Source: an uncultured Enterobacteriaceae bacterium (lineage in GTDB: Bacteria; Pseudomonadota; Gammaproteobacteria; Enterobacterales; Enterobacteriaceae). Taken from it: a stretch of DNA of 64,000 nt. The notes below the pieces were generated by a model, which had not been told where the DNA came from, made no database searches, and saw only the letters and a list, made by a program, of their open reading frames with translations. The stretch lies in contig CANRKT010000010.1 in NCBI GenBank assembly GCA_947631255.1, positions 1-64,000 on the forward strand. The letters are read 5' to 3'. Shown here piece after piece: positions 17,024-27,204 of this stretch (position 1 is its first letter; the number at the start of each line of letters is the position of its first letter). Position numbers and translations under genes: made by a program.

Positions 17024-17494
17024 GTGGACATGATAAAAAAACAGCGTTGCCCACACACCAGACTGAATTCTCCGACATTTGTTCTGATTGCCGCTATCGG
17101 GATAATGACGACCCGTTGCCTCGATTTGGTGTTGCTGTTTAATATGCTCGGTTTTACCGGGGCGATGGAGTTTCTTCATCGCGGTATGCAAACCTGGGCA
17201 TTACGGGGAATATTTTTCGGCAGTATTATTATGCTGGTGACGGAATTATATTGCGCCGTCGCTATCCCCAGGGGCCTTAACTGGGGGCGCTGGATATTTT
17301 TACTGACTCAGGTTATTGCTGTGGGGTATTTATGGGCGGTGTCTCTGGGTTTTGGCTATCCGGAACTGTTCAGTATTACAGGAGAAACCCAGCGCGAAAT
17401 TCTCCACTCCCTGTTTATTCAGAAATTACCTGACTTACTGGTTCTTTTTTTATTGTTTGTCCCACGGCGTAGCCGGCTTTTTTTCAGGCGCTAA
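17024..17494 (+). CDS. ybjO: inner-membrane protein YbjO (DUF2593)
   Basis: This 156-residue protein has about four hydrophobic segments. Its C-terminal half (WAVSLGFGYPELFSI, LHSLFIQKLPDLLVL, LLFVPRRSR) is clearly E. coli YbjO. The function is unknown. A GTG start at 17024 is chosen because AAGGAG lies 9 bp before it; an ATG two codons later, or a TTG 11 codons earlier, are alternatives. It lies directly upstream of rlmC as in E. coli. Confidence 0.88.
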   Translation: MDMIKKQRCPHTRLNSPTFVLIAAIGIMTTRCLDLVLLFNMLGFTGAMEFLHRGMQTWALRGIFFGSIIMLVTELYCAVAIPRGLNWGRWIFLLTQVIAVGYLWAVSLGFGYPELFSITGETQREILHSLFIQKLPDLLVLFLLFVPRRSRLFFRR

Positions 17495-17545
17495 TATGCG
17501 CAGAATGCTACAATCTGCGCCCCCGCTTTTCTTCAGGATTTTATT

Positions 17546-18682
17546 ATGGATTGCGCGCTTTATGACGCGGACCGCTGTCATTCCTGTCAGTGGCTTAAAC
17601 AACCGATAGCTGACCAGCTCTCGCGGAAGATGCATAATCTTCAGCAATTATTGCAGGGTATTGCGGTTAAGCAGTGGTGCCTGCCCGTTAGTGGGGCAGA
17701 GCAGTCATTTCGCAACAAAGCTAAAATGGTCGTTAGCGGGAGTGTCGAAAAACCACTACTCGGCATGTTACATCGCAATGGTATACCTGAAGATTTGACT
17801 GACTGTCCACTCTATCCACCTTCATTTACGCCAATATTTAACGCTCTGAAGCCTTTTATTGCCCGTGCAGGTTTAACGCCCTATAACGTCGCTCGTAAGC
17901 GAGGGGAGTTAAAATATATCCTGATCACGGAGAGTCAGTTAGATGGCGGAATAATGCTGCGTTTTGTCTTGCGATCAGAGGCCAAAATTGACGCCTTGCG
18001 TCGTGTATTACCTGAATTACAGGCTCAGTTACCTCAACTAAAAGTGATTTCCGCCAATATTCAGCCAGTGCATATGGCAATAATGGAAGGAGAGCAAGAG
18101 ATCCCGCTCACTAATGAGCAGGCGCTGGCAGAAGAGTTTAATCTTGTGCCGTTGTTTATTCGGCCACAAAGCTTTTTTCAGACCAACCCGCAGGTTGCTT
18201 CGGCCCTTTATGCCGCGGCCAGAGACTGGGTTCGGGCGTTGCCGGTTAATCATATGTGGGATCTGTTCTGTGGTGTCGGAGGCTTTGGACTACATTGTGC
18301 CACACCGGATATGAAACTGACTGGAATTGAAATCGCCCCGCAAGCTATCGCTTGTGCTCAGCGTTCTGCAACCTTACTGGGATTGAACAATATTCAGTTT
18401 CAGGCGCTGGACTCGACAGCATTTGCCTTAGGTCAGCAAGATATTCCTGATCTGGTACTGGTTAATCCACCGCGGCGTGGCATAGGATCCGCACTTTGTG
18501 ATTACTTAAGTGCAATGCGACCGGCATTTATTGTCTATTCCAGCTGTAATGCCGAAACCATGGCACGGGATATTGCGATGTTGCCGGATTATCAGCTTGA
18601 GAGGGTTCAGCTATTCGATATGTTCCCTCATACCGCCCATTATGAAGTGCTGACTCTGTTGATTCGGCGTAACGAGGCATAA
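17546..18682 (+). CDS. rlmC: 23S rRNA m5U747 methyltransferase RlmC
   Basis: RlmC makes 5-methyluridine at U747 of 23S rRNA and belongs to the TrmA/RlmD RNA m5U methyltransferase family. The 378-residue protein carries Fe-S cluster cysteines at C3, C11, C14 and in TDCPLYP, the SAM motif [12 protein letters not shown], the NPPRRG motif and the catalytic Cys334 in YSSCNAET. It is an RlmC rather than an RlmD because it lacks the N-terminal TRAM domain. Ribosome site AGGA. Confidence 0.96.
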   Translation: MDCALYDADRCHSCQWLKQPIADQLSRKMHNLQQLLQGIAVKQWCLPVSGAEQSFRNKAKMVVSGSVEKPLLGMLHRNGIPEDLTDCPLYPPSFTPIFNALKPFIARAGLTPYNVARKRGELKYILITESQLDGGIMLRFVLRSEAKIDALRRVLPELQAQLPQLKVISANIQPVHMAIMEGEQEIPLTNEQALAEEFNLVPLFIRPQSFFQTNPQVASALYAAARDWVRALPVNHMWDLFCGVGGFGLHCATPDMKLTGIEIAPQAIACAQRSATLLGLNNIQFQALDSTAFALGQQDIPDLVLVNPPRRGIGSALCDYLSAMRPAFIVYSSCNAETMARDIAMLPDYQLERVQLFDMFPHTAHYEVLTLLIRRNEA

Positions 18683-18685
18683 TTG

Positions 18686-18711
18686 AGTGCATACCCGAGC
18701 GGGTATGCACT
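18686..18711. terminator. hairpin between convergent rlmC and artJ
   Basis: An 11-bp perfect stem (AGTGCATACCC 18686-18696 / GGGTATGCACT 18701-18711) with a 4-nt loop. T-tracts are weak on both sides. Confidence 0.65.
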
Positions 18712-18730
18712 TATCTTCAGAACGGTGCTG

Positions 18731-19462
18731 TTATTGCGGGAACCATTTATCATTAATTTTCTGATAGGTACCGTCTGCTTTAATCGCCGCCAGTGCCGTA
18801 TTCAGCTTGTTCAGCAGCTCCAGGTTATCCGGACGAACAGCAATACCCATACCCGCACCGAAGTATTCAGGATCGGCGGTATGTTCGCCTACAGGAGCCA
18901 GCTCCGGGCTGGTTTTTAACCACTCATTGACTGCGGCAGTATCACCAAACACCCCATCGATACGACCATTTTTTAGATCAAGAAAAGCATTCTGATAACT
19001 GTCGTAAGAGACGGTTTTTACTTCAGGATGTTTATCCTGGATATATTTCTGGTGGGTCGACCCATTTTCCATCCCAATACGCTTACCTTTCAGATCAGCA
19101 AAAGAGTTATAGGTTCCTTTTTTAGCGATTACGACGGCAGAGTTGTCATAGTACGGGTTGGTGAAGGCGACTTGTTTAGCGCGCTCAGCGGTAATGTCCA
19201 TACCTGAAATCACAGCGTCATATTTACGGAACTTAAGGGAGGTGATCAGACTGTCGAAAGCGTGGTTATTGAAGGTACAGTCAGCCTTCATTTGCGTGCA
19301 TAAAGCTTTAGCCAGATCCATATCAAAACCGACGATTTGGTTATTCGCATCCAGGGACTCAAAAGGAGGATAAGTTGCTGAGGAAGCAAAGTTGATTTTG
19401 TCAGCGGCGCTAGCATTGGCGGCAACTGTGGCAAATAGGGCGGCTAACAGTAACTTCTTCAT
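18731..19462 (-). CDS. artJ: periplasmic arginine-binding protein ArtJ
   Basis: ArtJ is the high-affinity L-arginine-binding protein for the ArtPQM importer. The 243-residue protein has a signal peptide cut after ASA (mature ADKINF), the binding motifs YPPFESLDANN, SGMDITAERA and GTYNSF/STHQKY, and the C-terminal DKWFPQ. It forms its own transcription unit with tandem ARG boxes upstream, so it should be repressed by ArgR. The assignment to ArtJ rather than ArtI follows the order artJ-artM-artQ-artI-artP, as in E. coli. Confidence 0.95.
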   Translation of the reverse strand: MKKLLLAALFATVAANASAADKINFASSATYPPFESLDANNQIVGFDMDLAKALCTQMKADCTFNNHAFDSLITSLKFRKYDAVISGMDITAERAKQVAFTNPYYDNSAVVIAKKGTYNSFADLKGKRIGMENGSTHQKYIQDKHPEVKTVSYDSYQNAFLDLKNGRIDGVFGDTAAVNEWLKTSPELAPVGEHTADPEYFGAGMGIAVRPDNLELLNKLNTALAAIKADGTYQKINDKWFPQ

Positions 19463-19530
19463 TGGGGTGGCTCCAGTGGGTATATATAATTATAAATTAC
19501 CGTTTCCGGCATATGATAACCATGCCATTA

Positions 19531-19569
19531 AATGAATTTATATGCAATATAGTTGTATTATTATTTAAT
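19531..19569 (-). promoter_or_regulatory. tandem ArgR boxes (ARG boxes) of artJ
   Basis: Two 18-bp boxes separated by 3 bp: AATGAATTTATATGCAAT (19531-19548) is nearly perfect against WNTGAATWWWWATTCANW, and GTTGTATTATTATTTAAT (19552-19569) is a weaker match. The pairing and 3-bp spacing are those of hexameric ArgR targets. They lie 69-107 bp upstream of the artJ ATG. Confidence 0.78.
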
Positions 19570-19576
19570 TCTGGGC

Positions 19577-19603
19577 AAAAAAAACGAGGATAAATCCTCG
19601 TTT
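19577..19603 (-). terminator. terminator of the artPIQM operon
   Basis: On the minus strand AAACGAGGA / TCCTCGTTT (arms 19595-19603 and 19582-19590) runs into a T-tract, 20 bp after the artM stop. Confidence 0.88.
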
Positions 19604-19624
19604 CATTCAATAATATTTGTCCGG

Positions 19625-20293
19625 TCAGTTACGACGTTCAAATGCCAGCGCTCGATGTTCAATTAAGCGCATCATTAGCGTCAGTAAACCATTCACCACC
19701 AGGTAGACAATACCCGCTGCTCCAAATACGGAAACATCATAAGTACGACCGTACAGCTGCTGGGCATAACCCATGACTTCCATGAGTGTAATGGTATACG
19801 CCAGTGAGGTACTTTTGAAGACCAGAACCACTTCGTTAGAGTAAGAAGAAAGTGCACGCTTAAAGGCATAAGGTAACAAAATAGCCAGCGTATCTTTTTT
19901 ACTCATCCCTAAGGCACCGCATGACTGCCACTGACCTTCGGGAATGGCACGAATAGCGCCGTGAAACAGCAGCGTGGTATAGGCCGCACTGTTGAGTGAC
20001 AGAGCGATTAACGCGCATAGCCAAGGTTCAGACAGTAAGCTCCAGATTAACGGATAGTGTTGAAGTGAAGGGAACTGTCCTGGTCCGTAGTAAATCAAGA
20101 AGATTTGTACCAGCAATGGTGTGCCAGTAAATAGCGTGATATAGCCACGCACCAGCAGGCTTAATACCGGCGTTTTTAGCGTCAGAATGATGGTGAAAAC
20201 CAGTGACATCAGTAATGCCAGGACGATTGATGCCGCTGTGAGGGTCAGGCTGGTATGCAGACCTTTCATCAGCTCAGGCAGAAAATCGAGCAT
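19625..20293 (-). CDS. artM: arginine ABC transporter permease ArtM
   Basis: ArtM is one of two permeases of the arginine importer. The 222-residue protein has about five membrane segments and an EAA-type loop (QSCGALGMSKKDTLAILLP). It ends in EHRALAFERR, as in E. coli. The start codon overlaps the artQ stop by one base (TGATG), so translation is probably coupled. It is the last gene of artPIQM. Confidence 0.95.
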   Translation of the reverse strand: MLDFLPELMKGLHTSLTLTAASIVLALLMSLVFTIILTLKTPVLSLLVRGYITLFTGTPLLVQIFLIYYGPGQFPSLQHYPLIWSLLSEPWLCALIALSLNSAAYTTLLFHGAIRAIPEGQWQSCGALGMSKKDTLAILLPYAFKRALSSYSNEVVLVFKSTSLAYTITLMEVMGYAQQLYGRTYDVSVFGAAGIVYLVVNGLLTLMMRLIEHRALAFERRN

Positions 20294-21009
20294 CAGTTAG
20301 GCCTCCGTTCAAAACGTGTTGCACGCAGATCAATACGTTTTAATATGTACTGACTGAACAACGTGATAACCAGATAAATTGCCGCCGCAATAACATACCA
20401 GGTAAATGGTTCCTGCGTACGAGTGGCGATACTTTTGGTTTGCAGCATCAGATCATTTACGCTTATTAATGAAACCAGTGCAGTATCTTTCAATAACACC
20501 AGCCACTGATTACCTAATCCAGGCAACGCATGGCGCCACATTTGAGGCATCACCAGGCGAAAGAAAATTGCTGATTTAGACAGACCCAAAGCCTGGCCTG
20601 ACTCCCATTGCCCAGCAGGAACGGCCTTCAGCGCACCACGCAAGGTTTGTGAAGCATAAGCTGCATACAGCAGCGAGAGTGCAATCACACCGCACAGGAA
20701 GGGGCTGACATCAAAATCGGTTATCGGCACCTGAATTAGGAACGAGACAAAACCCAGATTCAGCGTGAAGCCGTCTGACAGTATCAGCAGGATCTGCGAT
20801 GAGCCAAAATAGATAAACAAGACCACCAGGATCTCAGGCAGACCGCGCAGCACTGTAACTATCCCAGTAGCGGTCCAGGAGAGAGGGCGATATTTGCTTG
20901 ATTCCCACGCGGCAAAAAACATTGCCAGGGCCAGGCCAACTATCAAGGCGCAAACGGCAAGGCCGACGGTCATACCGGCGGCACTTGCTAATGGAAAAAA
21001 TTCATTCAT
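20293..21009 (-). CDS. artQ: arginine ABC transporter permease ArtQ
   Basis: ArtQ is the partner permease of ArtM. The 238-residue protein begins [19 protein letters not shown], the E. coli start; the open frame extends 8 codons upstream into artI. The EAA loop is [20 protein letters not shown] and the C-terminus is [10 protein letters not shown]. It starts 8 bp after artI and overlaps artM by one base. Confidence 0.95.
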   Translation of the reverse strand: MNEFFPLASAAGMTVGLAVCALIVGLALAMFFAAWESSKYRPLSWTATGIVTVLRGLPEILVVLFIYFGSSQILLILSDGFTLNLGFVSFLIQVPITDFDVSPFLCGVIALSLLYAAYASQTLRGALKAVPAGQWESGQALGLSKSAIFFRLVMPQMWRHALPGLGNQWLVLLKDTALVSLISVNDLMLQTKSIATRTQEPFTWYVIAAAIYLVITLFSQYILKRIDLRATRFERRPN

Positions 21010-21017
21010 CGAATTGA

Positions 21018-21749
21018 TTACTTCTGGAACCATTTGTTATAGATGGCCTGATAAGTACCATCTTTCTTCACTTTTTCCAAAGCGGTATTCAGTTTCGCCT
21101 GCAGCTCAGTGTTATCCTGACGCATAGCAATGCCCAGTCCGGTACCAAAATAATCTTTATCGGTGACTTTATCACCGACAGGGGCAAAATTAGAGCCATC
21201 TTGCAGCCATTCTGTTACTACCGCAGAATCACCAAATACGGCATTGATACGGCCACTTTGTAAATCCAGTTTGGCATTTTGATAACTGTCATATGGGACG
21301 GTAGTTATTTCTGGATGTTTATCAGTAATAAATTTCTGATGGGTGGTTCCGTTCTGAACGCCAACCTTTTTACCTTTTAATGCCGCGATATCGGCATTTT
21401 TACCTACCTGACCAACAAATAACGCAGAGTTATCATAGTAAGGCTGGGTAAACAGGACCTGTTTTTCACGCTCTGGAGTAATGTCCATTCCGGCCATAAC
21501 CACATCGAAACGGCGGAATTTTAATCCCGGAATTAAGCTGTCGAATGCCTGGTTAGTGAAAGTACAGGTGGCATCAATTTCTTTACACAGCGCATTGGCT
21601 AAATCGACATCAAAACCAACGATTTGGTTATTGGCATCAATAGACTCAAACGGAGGGTATGAGGCCTCGGTTGCGAAACGCAGAGTTTGCGCAGCGCTTG
21701 CTGAGAAAGTAACGGCAGCTAACAGTGTTGCCAGCAGAATTTTTTTCAT
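21018..21749 (-). CDS. artI: periplasmic arginine-binding protein ArtI
   Basis: ArtI is a paralogue of ArtJ encoded inside the transporter operon. The 243-residue protein starts [17 protein letters not shown], with the signal peptide cut near ASA. It keeps [30 protein letters not shown] and NGTTHQKF, and ends [14 protein letters not shown]. The frame is open 34 codons further upstream, but that stretch lies in the artP tail. In E. coli ArtI's own ligand is less certain than ArtJ's. The gene lies between artP (19 bp) and artQ (8 bp). Confidence 0.95.
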   Translation of the reverse strand: MKKILLATLLAAVTFSASAAQTLRFATEASYPPFESIDANNQIVGFDVDLANALCKEIDATCTFTNQAFDSLIPGLKFRRFDVVMAGMDITPEREKQVLFTQPYYDNSALFVGQVGKNADIAALKGKKVGVQNGTTHQKFITDKHPEITTVPYDSYQNAKLDLQSGRINAVFGDSAVVTEWLQDGSNFAPVGDKVTDKDYFGTGLGIAMRQDNTELQAKLNTALEKVKKDGTYQAIYNKWFQK

Positions 21750-21768
21750 TGTTGTTTCCCGTTCAACA

Positions 21769-22497
21769 TCAGTGAGAGAGATAGGATTTAAATGCTTCGG
21801 TCTGCGGGTTGTTGAAACAGCTCGCATCACCTTGCTCAACAATATGGCCATTCTCCATGTAAATCACGCGACTGGCTGTTTTTCGTGCGACTTCCACTTC
21901 GTGTGTGACAATAACCTGAGTAATTTTGGTTTCTGCCAGTTCATTGATGATACTGACAATTTGTGCCGTGATTTCTGGATCCAGTGCCGCGGTCGGTTCG
22001 TCAAATAATAACACTTGCGGTTCCATCATTAGCGCCCGGGCAATAGCAACACGTTGCTGTTGTCCGCCGGAAAGATGCAGTGGATATCTGTCCATATAAG
22101 GTGTCAGGCGCAGACGATCCAGCAATTTATCAGCACGAGCACGTGCTTTTTCCTTGCTTAAACCCAGTACCCGGCAAGGGGCTTCAATCAGGTTATCCAG
22201 CACGCTCAGATGTGGCCAGAGGTTATACTGCTGAAATACCATGCCGACATTTTGTCGTAATTTACGAATCGCGTTATCACTGGGTAATTTTGAAAAGTCG
22301 TATGTATTGCCAGCAATGCTCAAGGTGCCGGAACGAGGCATTTCCAGCAAATTAAGTACCCGTAATAGCGAGCTCTTACCCGCGCCGCTAGGGCCTAGCA
22401 ACACCAGTGTTTCACCCTGCGGGCAATGGAGTGTGATATCAAATAGTGCCTGATGGGCACCATAGAAGCAGTTAACGCCGTTTAGTTGAATACTCAT
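21769..22497 (-). CDS. artP: arginine ABC transporter ATPase ArtP
   Basis: ArtP energises ArtQM. The 242-residue protein starts [20 protein letters not shown]. It has Walker [10 protein letters not shown], the Q-loop [11 protein letters not shown], signature LSGGQQQR, Walker [15 protein letters not shown] and the switch His in VTHEVEV. The frame is open 23 codons upstream, but that would include the ARG box; this start matches E. coli. It is the first gene of artPIQM. Confidence 0.96.
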   Translation of the reverse strand: MSIQLNGVNCFYGAHQALFDITLHCPQGETLVLLGPSGAGKSSLLRVLNLLEMPRSGTLSIAGNTYDFSKLPSDNAIRKLRQNVGMVFQQYNLWPHLSVLDNLIEAPCRVLGLSKEKARARADKLLDRLRLTPYMDRYPLHLSGGQQQRVAIARALMMEPQVLLFDEPTAALDPEITAQIVSIINELAETKITQVIVTHEVEVARKTASRVIYMENGHIVEQGDASCFNNPQTEAFKSYLSH

Positions 22498-22549
22498 GGG
22501 TTGCATTTGGGGGTTGAATAGCTCATTGAAGTCGAAAAGGGTACCTTTA

Positions 22550-22567
22550 ACAGAATAGTTATGCAAT
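22550..22567 (-). promoter_or_regulatory. ArgR box upstream of artP
   Basis: On the minus strand ATTGCATAACTATTCTGT matches the 18-bp ARG box at most conserved positions (TGCAT and ATTC). A second box at the usual 3-bp spacing is not evident on either side. It lies about 53 bp before the artP ATG. Confidence 0.6.
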
Positions 22568-22749
22568 CTTTGCGCGTTAAATCTTAAAATAAACCGATTT
22601 AATCTCTAAAAACTAGCACAAAATAGTATCGGATGTCGGTGACGGCTATCAAATTGCCTGGAATTAAGTCTCTGGTAACCTGATACGCGCTACCATAGCG
22701 GCAAGGCCTGAATATATAGGGCGAAGAGTAGAATATCAGAGAGGCTGGA

Positions 22750-23580
22750 ATGTATTCACGGGCGATAGTGTGGTGTTTAATGATGTTACTGACTGGCTGT
22801 GCCGGGCAGCAGGGGATAGTGGATAAAGGTGAATATCTGATTAATCTGCGAGAGCCTGCTCAGGCCTCTTATCCGCGTGTCAAAATGCTGGTTATCCACT
22901 ATACCGCCGATCATTTTCATGGCTCACTGCGTACTCTGACAGGACCTGAGGTCAGCTCGCATTATCTTATTCCTGCAACGCCACCGCAGTTAGCCGGTAA
23001 ACCGGTTATCTGGCAACTGGTATCAGAAGAACAACTGGCCTGGCATGCGGGGATCAGTTTCTGGCGAGGCAATCAGCGTATCAATGATATCTCAATCGGT
23101 ATTGAGTTAGAAAATAGAGGGTTTACTCAACACGGAGATCAAAAACAGTTTTATCCTTTTGCCCCTTCACAGATAGCCGTGCTGGAAAAATTACTGGCAG
23201 AGATTATCGAACGTTATCAGATTGCCCCTGAGAATATCGTGGCACACGGGGATATTGCCCCTCAGCGTAAAGTGGATCCGGGGCCGCTATTTCCCTGGCA
23301 GCAATTAGCCGAACGCGGTATTGGTGCCTGGCCTTCCCCGGAGCGAGTGGCCTTCTACTTGCAGGGGCGTGCCGCTTTTGAACCTGTCGACCAGGCTAAT
23401 TTGCTGGATTTGCTGGCACGTTATGGCTATCAGGTTGAGCCTGATATGACACCCGCGCAGTTACAACAGGTGATTACTGCTTTTCAGATGCACTTCCGCC
23501 CACAAAACTACAGTGGGCAGGCTGATGCCCAGACGCAAGCGATTGTTGAGGCGCTGCTGGAAAAGTATGGTCAGGGCTAA
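22750..23580 (+). CDS. amiD: lipoprotein N-acetylmuramoyl-L-alanine amidase AmiD
   Basis: AmiD is an outer-membrane lipoprotein of the Amidase_2 (AmpD/PGRP-like) family, a zinc enzyme that cleaves murein amide bonds, including anhydro-muropeptides. The 276-residue protein has a lipobox LTGC (acylated Cys17). The catalytic domain has zinc-ligand motifs [19 protein letters not shown] and [18 protein letters not shown], and a C-terminal peptidoglycan-binding helical region occupies about 200-276. It converges on ybjS with a 4-bp overlap of stop codons. The ybjP and ybjQ genes found upstream in E. coli are absent. Confidence 0.95.
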   Translation: MYSRAIVWCLMMLLTGCAGQQGIVDKGEYLINLREPAQASYPRVKMLVIHYTADHFHGSLRTLTGPEVSSHYLIPATPPQLAGKPVIWQLVSEEQLAWHAGISFWRGNQRINDISIGIELENRGFTQHGDQKQFYPFAPSQIAVLEKLLAEIIERYQIAPENIVAHGDIAPQRKVDPGPLFPWQQLAERGIGAWPSPERVAFYLQGRAAFEPVDQANLLDLLARYGYQVEPDMTPAQLQQVITAFQMHFRPQNYSGQADAQTQAIVEALLEKYGQG

Positions 23581-24587
23581 CGCCGATGCAGAGTACCGTG
23601 ATCTTTAAGCCATAGTGCAGTTCGCCGAATGCCTTCATCTAGAGAGACAATCGGCTGATAGCTCAGCTCCTTTTCTGCCCGGTTCATATCGAGCGTAAAA
23701 TCAAAATGCAATTTTGATACGCCGTAATGGGTCAGAACCGGTTCTTTGGCCGATTTATTGCTGAAGTGCTCCATGCTACGGGCGACGATATCCAGCATCG
23801 GATAAGGTACCGAGCGAATACGACAGTGAATGCCTAACTCATCAATCAGCTTCTCTACAATGCTACGCAGCGTACGAGGCTCATTATTGGTGATGTTATA
23901 GGCACGGGCTGAAGGAAAGTGTGTGGTTTGTGTGGCCAGCCACATGGCATGCACGGCATTCTCGACATAAGTCATATCGACAACGGCTTCTCCATCCCGC
24001 GGCAACAGAACGCTACCATAGTGACGCATCATATTGACCAGTCGTGGGAAAAACACATTATCATGTGCGCCGAATAAACTTTGTGGGCGCAGAATAGTGA
24101 AGTGTGTACCTGGATTAGACTGCGCTAAAGTCTGGATAACCGCTTCGCTATTGGCTTTACTGCGGGCAAAGGCGTTGGCAAAACGAAATGGCCGGAAGTC
24201 CTCTTCGATATCACGGCGATGGTGATAATCAAAATAGAGTGAGGGCGATGAAATATGGATAAAATTTTGTACCCCTGAGGCAACTGACCATTCGCCCAGA
24301 CGGCGGGTGGCGCGAACATTCGCCAAATCGAAGGCTTCCTGCGTTCCCCAGGGAGAGGTGAAACCTGAGCAGTGCCAGAGGGTATCAACACCAGCAAGCA
24401 ACGCTTTCGCTTGTACAGAAACCAGTGTTGCAAGGTCGGCATGAATAAATTCAGCCCCCATTTTTTCCAGCAAGGGTCCCATAGCAGCATTGGTGCCAGT
24501 TGCCCGCACGCTAATGCCTTTTGCACACAAATAATCTACCGCATTTCGACCTAAACCGCTGGTAGCGCCGGTGACCAGTACCTTCAT
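23577..24587 (-). CDS. ybjS: NAD(P)-dependent epimerase/dehydratase-like YbjS
   Basis: YbjS is an extended short-chain dehydrogenase of unknown substrate, related to 3-beta-HSD-like epimerases. The 336-residue protein (start [17 protein letters not shown]) has the Rossmann motif TGATSGLG at residues 6-13, a Ser-Tyr-Lys-like region ([18 protein letters not shown]) and the conserved [16 protein letters not shown] three codons upstream is possible but less likely. It follows ybjT in the poxB-ltaE-ybjT-ybjS group, as in E. coli. Confidence 0.92.
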   Translation of the reverse strand: MKVLVTGATSGLGRNAVDYLCAKGISVRATGTNAAMGPLLEKMGAEFIHADLATLVSVQAKALLAGVDTLWHCSGFTSPWGTQEAFDLANVRATRRLGEWSVASGVQNFIHISSPSLYFDYHHRRDIEEDFRPFRFANAFARSKANSEAVIQTLAQSNPGTHFTILRPQSLFGAHDNVFFPRLVNMMRHYGSVLLPRDGEAVVDMTYVENAVHAMWLATQTTHFPSARAYNITNNEPRTLRSIVEKLIDELGIHCRIRSVPYPMLDIVARSMEHFSNKSAKEPVLTHYGVSKLHFDFTLDMNRAEKELSYQPIVSLDEGIRRTALWLKDHGTLHRR

Positions 24588-24675
24588 TTTGCTCAACTCA
24601 GATAGGTGAAGTTAACGTTTGGTATTTTTCCGTGAAATAACATGATACGCAATGAAAATCCTGAATGATTGACTG

Positions 24676-26124
24676 CTATTTATTATCTGCGGCCGAATTA
24701 TTTTCCGCTAAAGAAACAATTTTGTGCGCCATTCCTCTGAAGATAAACAGATGCGCCGGGCTCATCACTAACCAGTAGAGTAACCCAGGCATACCCGCCG
24801 GATGCCACCAGGCCCGGACATCCAGCTGACGCTGATGTCCGTGGTCAGAAAGGCGAAAGGTCAGACGCCCGAGTCCGGGCGCTTTCATGCCAAACAACAA
24901 CGTGAGTTCTTGCAGAGGTTCGACCACAATCACTTTCCAGCTATCGACATAATCACCGATTTCAAGCATCGATCTTTTCGGGCGCCCCGTAGCCAGCTTA
25001 TGACCGATAATCCGATCCATCCACGCACGTATCTTCCACAGCGCATTACCAAAGAAATAGCCTTGTTCTCCCCCCAGCTGATTGACCACTTTCCAGACCT
25101 CTTCAAGACTGGCTTGAGTCGTGACGGTGCAACCCGCTTGTTTGGCAAAAAAACCGTAGTCAGGCTGCCAGCGATTAAGGGCCTGGGGATCATTCCCCCA
25201 GTTCAGGGCATCAGAAAGCTTATGCTGATGATTGAGGGCAGATCGTACTGCGTCATCAAACGGGATCAGTGGCTGGGGGATGAGTTCACGTAACTGACGG
25301 TCATCTGCCAGTAAATCATGCTTTAATCCTTGAATCAGTGCGCTGGCGAGCGTTGGTGGTACCGACGTTATCAGGTTAAGAAACCAGACCGAGATCCAGC
25401 GCACCGGAAGCGGGATCGGGATCAGCGGGCGATGTTTACCACTGATGACCATAAAACGTTTAAATTGTTGCTGGTAACTGAGGACTTCGGGTCCTGCGGC
25501 TTCAAGTATCCGATGACTTGACGCGGGAATATCTAACAGACGTACCAGGTAGTAGAGCAGGTTATCCAGCGCAATGGGCGTGGTGCGTGAGCGTACCCAG
25601 CGTGGTGGTGTCAATATGGGCAGGTTATAGACCATATCCCGCATCACTTCAAAGGCGGCTGAACCTGAACCAATCACGATACCGGCACGTAATTCCGTCA
25701 CCGGAATGCCTGCGTCACGTAATATTTCAGCGGTTAACTGGCGAGCCTGTAAATGCGGTGAATGCTGATGCCTGGCGACTTGTAGCGAGCTGAGAAAAAT
25801 TATCTGCTTAACTGGCTGCTGTTTCAGAGCATTACGAAGCTGCGTGGCAGCCTGCTGCTCCAGGGCAACGAAATTAGCGCCATCACCCATACTGTGAATT
25901 AAATAGTAGAGCGTATCGACGTTCTCCAGGAGCGAGACGGGGAACTGCGGGTCATGTAAGTCGACCCTGTGATATTCAACCCCTGCTCTGGCCTGTTTAT
26001 GGCGTGCGTCGATGTGCCGGGCTGCGGCGATGACCTGATGCCCGGCCTCGGCCAATTGCACAATCAGGTGCCGACCAATATAGCCGCTGGCACCCAGAAC
26101 TAAAATCCTTTTCGATTGTGTCAT
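24676..26124 (-). CDS. ybjT: NAD(P)-binding DUF2867 protein YbjT
   Basis: The 482-residue protein combines an N-terminal NmrA-like Rossmann domain ([14 protein letters not shown] at about 8-21, [18 protein letters not shown]) with a C-terminal DUF2867 domain (about 320-470, with [15 protein letters not shown] and FWH-like [15 protein letters not shown]). The function is unknown. The start chosen has an AGGAAC site; the frame is open for 70 codons upstream through ltaE sequence. It lies 13 bp after ltaE, so it is probably co-transcribed. Confidence 0.92.
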   Translation of the reverse strand: MTQSKRILVLGASGYIGRHLIVQLAEAGHQVIAAARHIDARHKQARAGVEYHRVDLHDPQFPVSLLENVDTLYYLIHSMGDGANFVALEQQAATQLRNALKQQPVKQIIFLSSLQVARHQHSPHLQARQLTAEILRDAGIPVTELRAGIVIGSGSAAFEVMRDMVYNLPILTPPRWVRSRTTPIALDNLLYYLVRLLDIPASSHRILEAAGPEVLSYQQQFKRFMVISGKHRPLIPIPLPVRWISVWFLNLITSVPPTLASALIQGLKHDLLADDRQLRELIPQPLIPFDDAVRSALNHQHKLSDALNWGNDPQALNRWQPDYGFFAKQAGCTVTTQASLEEVWKVVNQLGGEQGYFFGNALWKIRAWMDRIIGHKLATGRPKRSMLEIGDYVDSWKVIVVEPLQELTLLFGMKAPGLGRLTFRLSDHGHQRQLDVRAWWHPAGMPGLLYWLVMSPAHLFIFRGMAHKIVSLAENNSAADNK

Positions 26125-26137
26125 GGTCAGTTCCTGT

Positions 26138-27139
26138 CTAGCGCTGGATAAAGGTACGCCAGTGAGCGACCACCTCAGCCAGCTGTTCACGGCTGACATC
26201 AAGATGCGTAACCAGACGCATATTCGCGCCAGCACTGATGATGATATTTCTCTCGCGCATGAACTGACCAAAGGTGCTGGCCTGCTCAGCAGGCAGACGG
26301 ACAAAGACCATGTTGGTGTCCTGACGGATAACATCGACGCCTATCTCTTTCAGCTCCCCGGCAAGCCAGTGAGCGTTGTCATGGTCTTCTTGTAAACGTG
26401 AAATATTATTTTCCAGAGCAAACAGCCCGGCTGCTGCTAAAATTCCCGACTGACGCATACCGCCTCCGGTCATTTTACGCCAGCGGTTTGCTCGCTGAAT
26501 ATAGTCATGGCTGCCGACTAATAGTGAGCCGACTGGCGTCCCGAGACCTTTCGAGAGGCAAAGCGTAAAGGTGTCACAGTAGCGGGTAATTTCTTCCAAC
26601 GTACAGCCGTAGGCAACCGTGGCATTAAGCAGTCGGGCACCGTCAATATGCAGTGCCAGATTATGCTCACGCGTAAATTCCCAGGCTTGCTTAAAATATT
26701 CGCGTGGCAGCACTTTGCCGTTATGGGTATTTTCCAGACTCAGCAGTTTGGTGCGTGCAAAATGAATATCATCCGGCTTGATTTTTGCAGCCACTTTGTC
26801 CAGTGGAAGTGAACCATCTGGGCTGGCATCAATCGGTTGTGGCTGGATACTGCCCAGTACTGCGGCACCTCCAGCTTCATAAAGATAGTTATGCGCCACT
26901 TGGCCGACAATATACTCCTCCCCGCGCTCACAATGACTCAGCAATGCGACCAGATTAGCCTGGGTGCCGGTGGGTAAAAACAGCGCGGCCTCTTTACCGC
27001 TGAGTTTAGCGACGAACTCCTGCAACTGATTAACGGTGGGGTCATCACCATAAACATCATCCCCGGTCGGTGCGGCCATCATTCGTTCCAGCATGGCACG
27101 GCTTGGGCGGGTCACGGTATCACTGCGTAAATCTATCAT
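26138..27139 (-). CDS. ltaE: low-specificity L-threonine aldolase LtaE
   Basis: LtaE is a PLP enzyme that splits L-threonine and L-allo-threonine to glycine and acetaldehyde, giving an alternative glycine route. The 333-residue protein starts [12 protein letters not shown] behind AAAGGA. The PLP lysine is K197 in [12 protein letters not shown]. Other landmarks are [21 protein letters not shown] and [10 protein letters not shown]. It is 65 bp after poxB. Confidence 0.96.
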   Translation of the reverse strand: MIDLRSDTVTRPSRAMLERMMAAPTGDDVYGDDPTVNQLQEFVAKLSGKEAALFLPTGTQANLVALLSHCERGEEYIVGQVAHNYLYEAGGAAVLGSIQPQPIDASPDGSLPLDKVAAKIKPDDIHFARTKLLSLENTHNGKVLPREYFKQAWEFTREHNLALHIDGARLLNATVAYGCTLEEITRYCDTFTLCLSKGLGTPVGSLLVGSHDYIQRANRWRKMTGGGMRQSGILAAAGLFALENNISRLQEDHDNAHWLAGELKEIGVDVIRQDTNMVFVRLPAEQASTFGQFMRERNIIISAGANMRLVTHLDVSREQLAEVVAHWRTFIQR

Positions 27140-27204
27140 AGAGAGTCCTTTTACTGGGAATGAACACCTGAAATACATTCAGGTGTTCAGAGTCGTGGGT
27201 TGTG

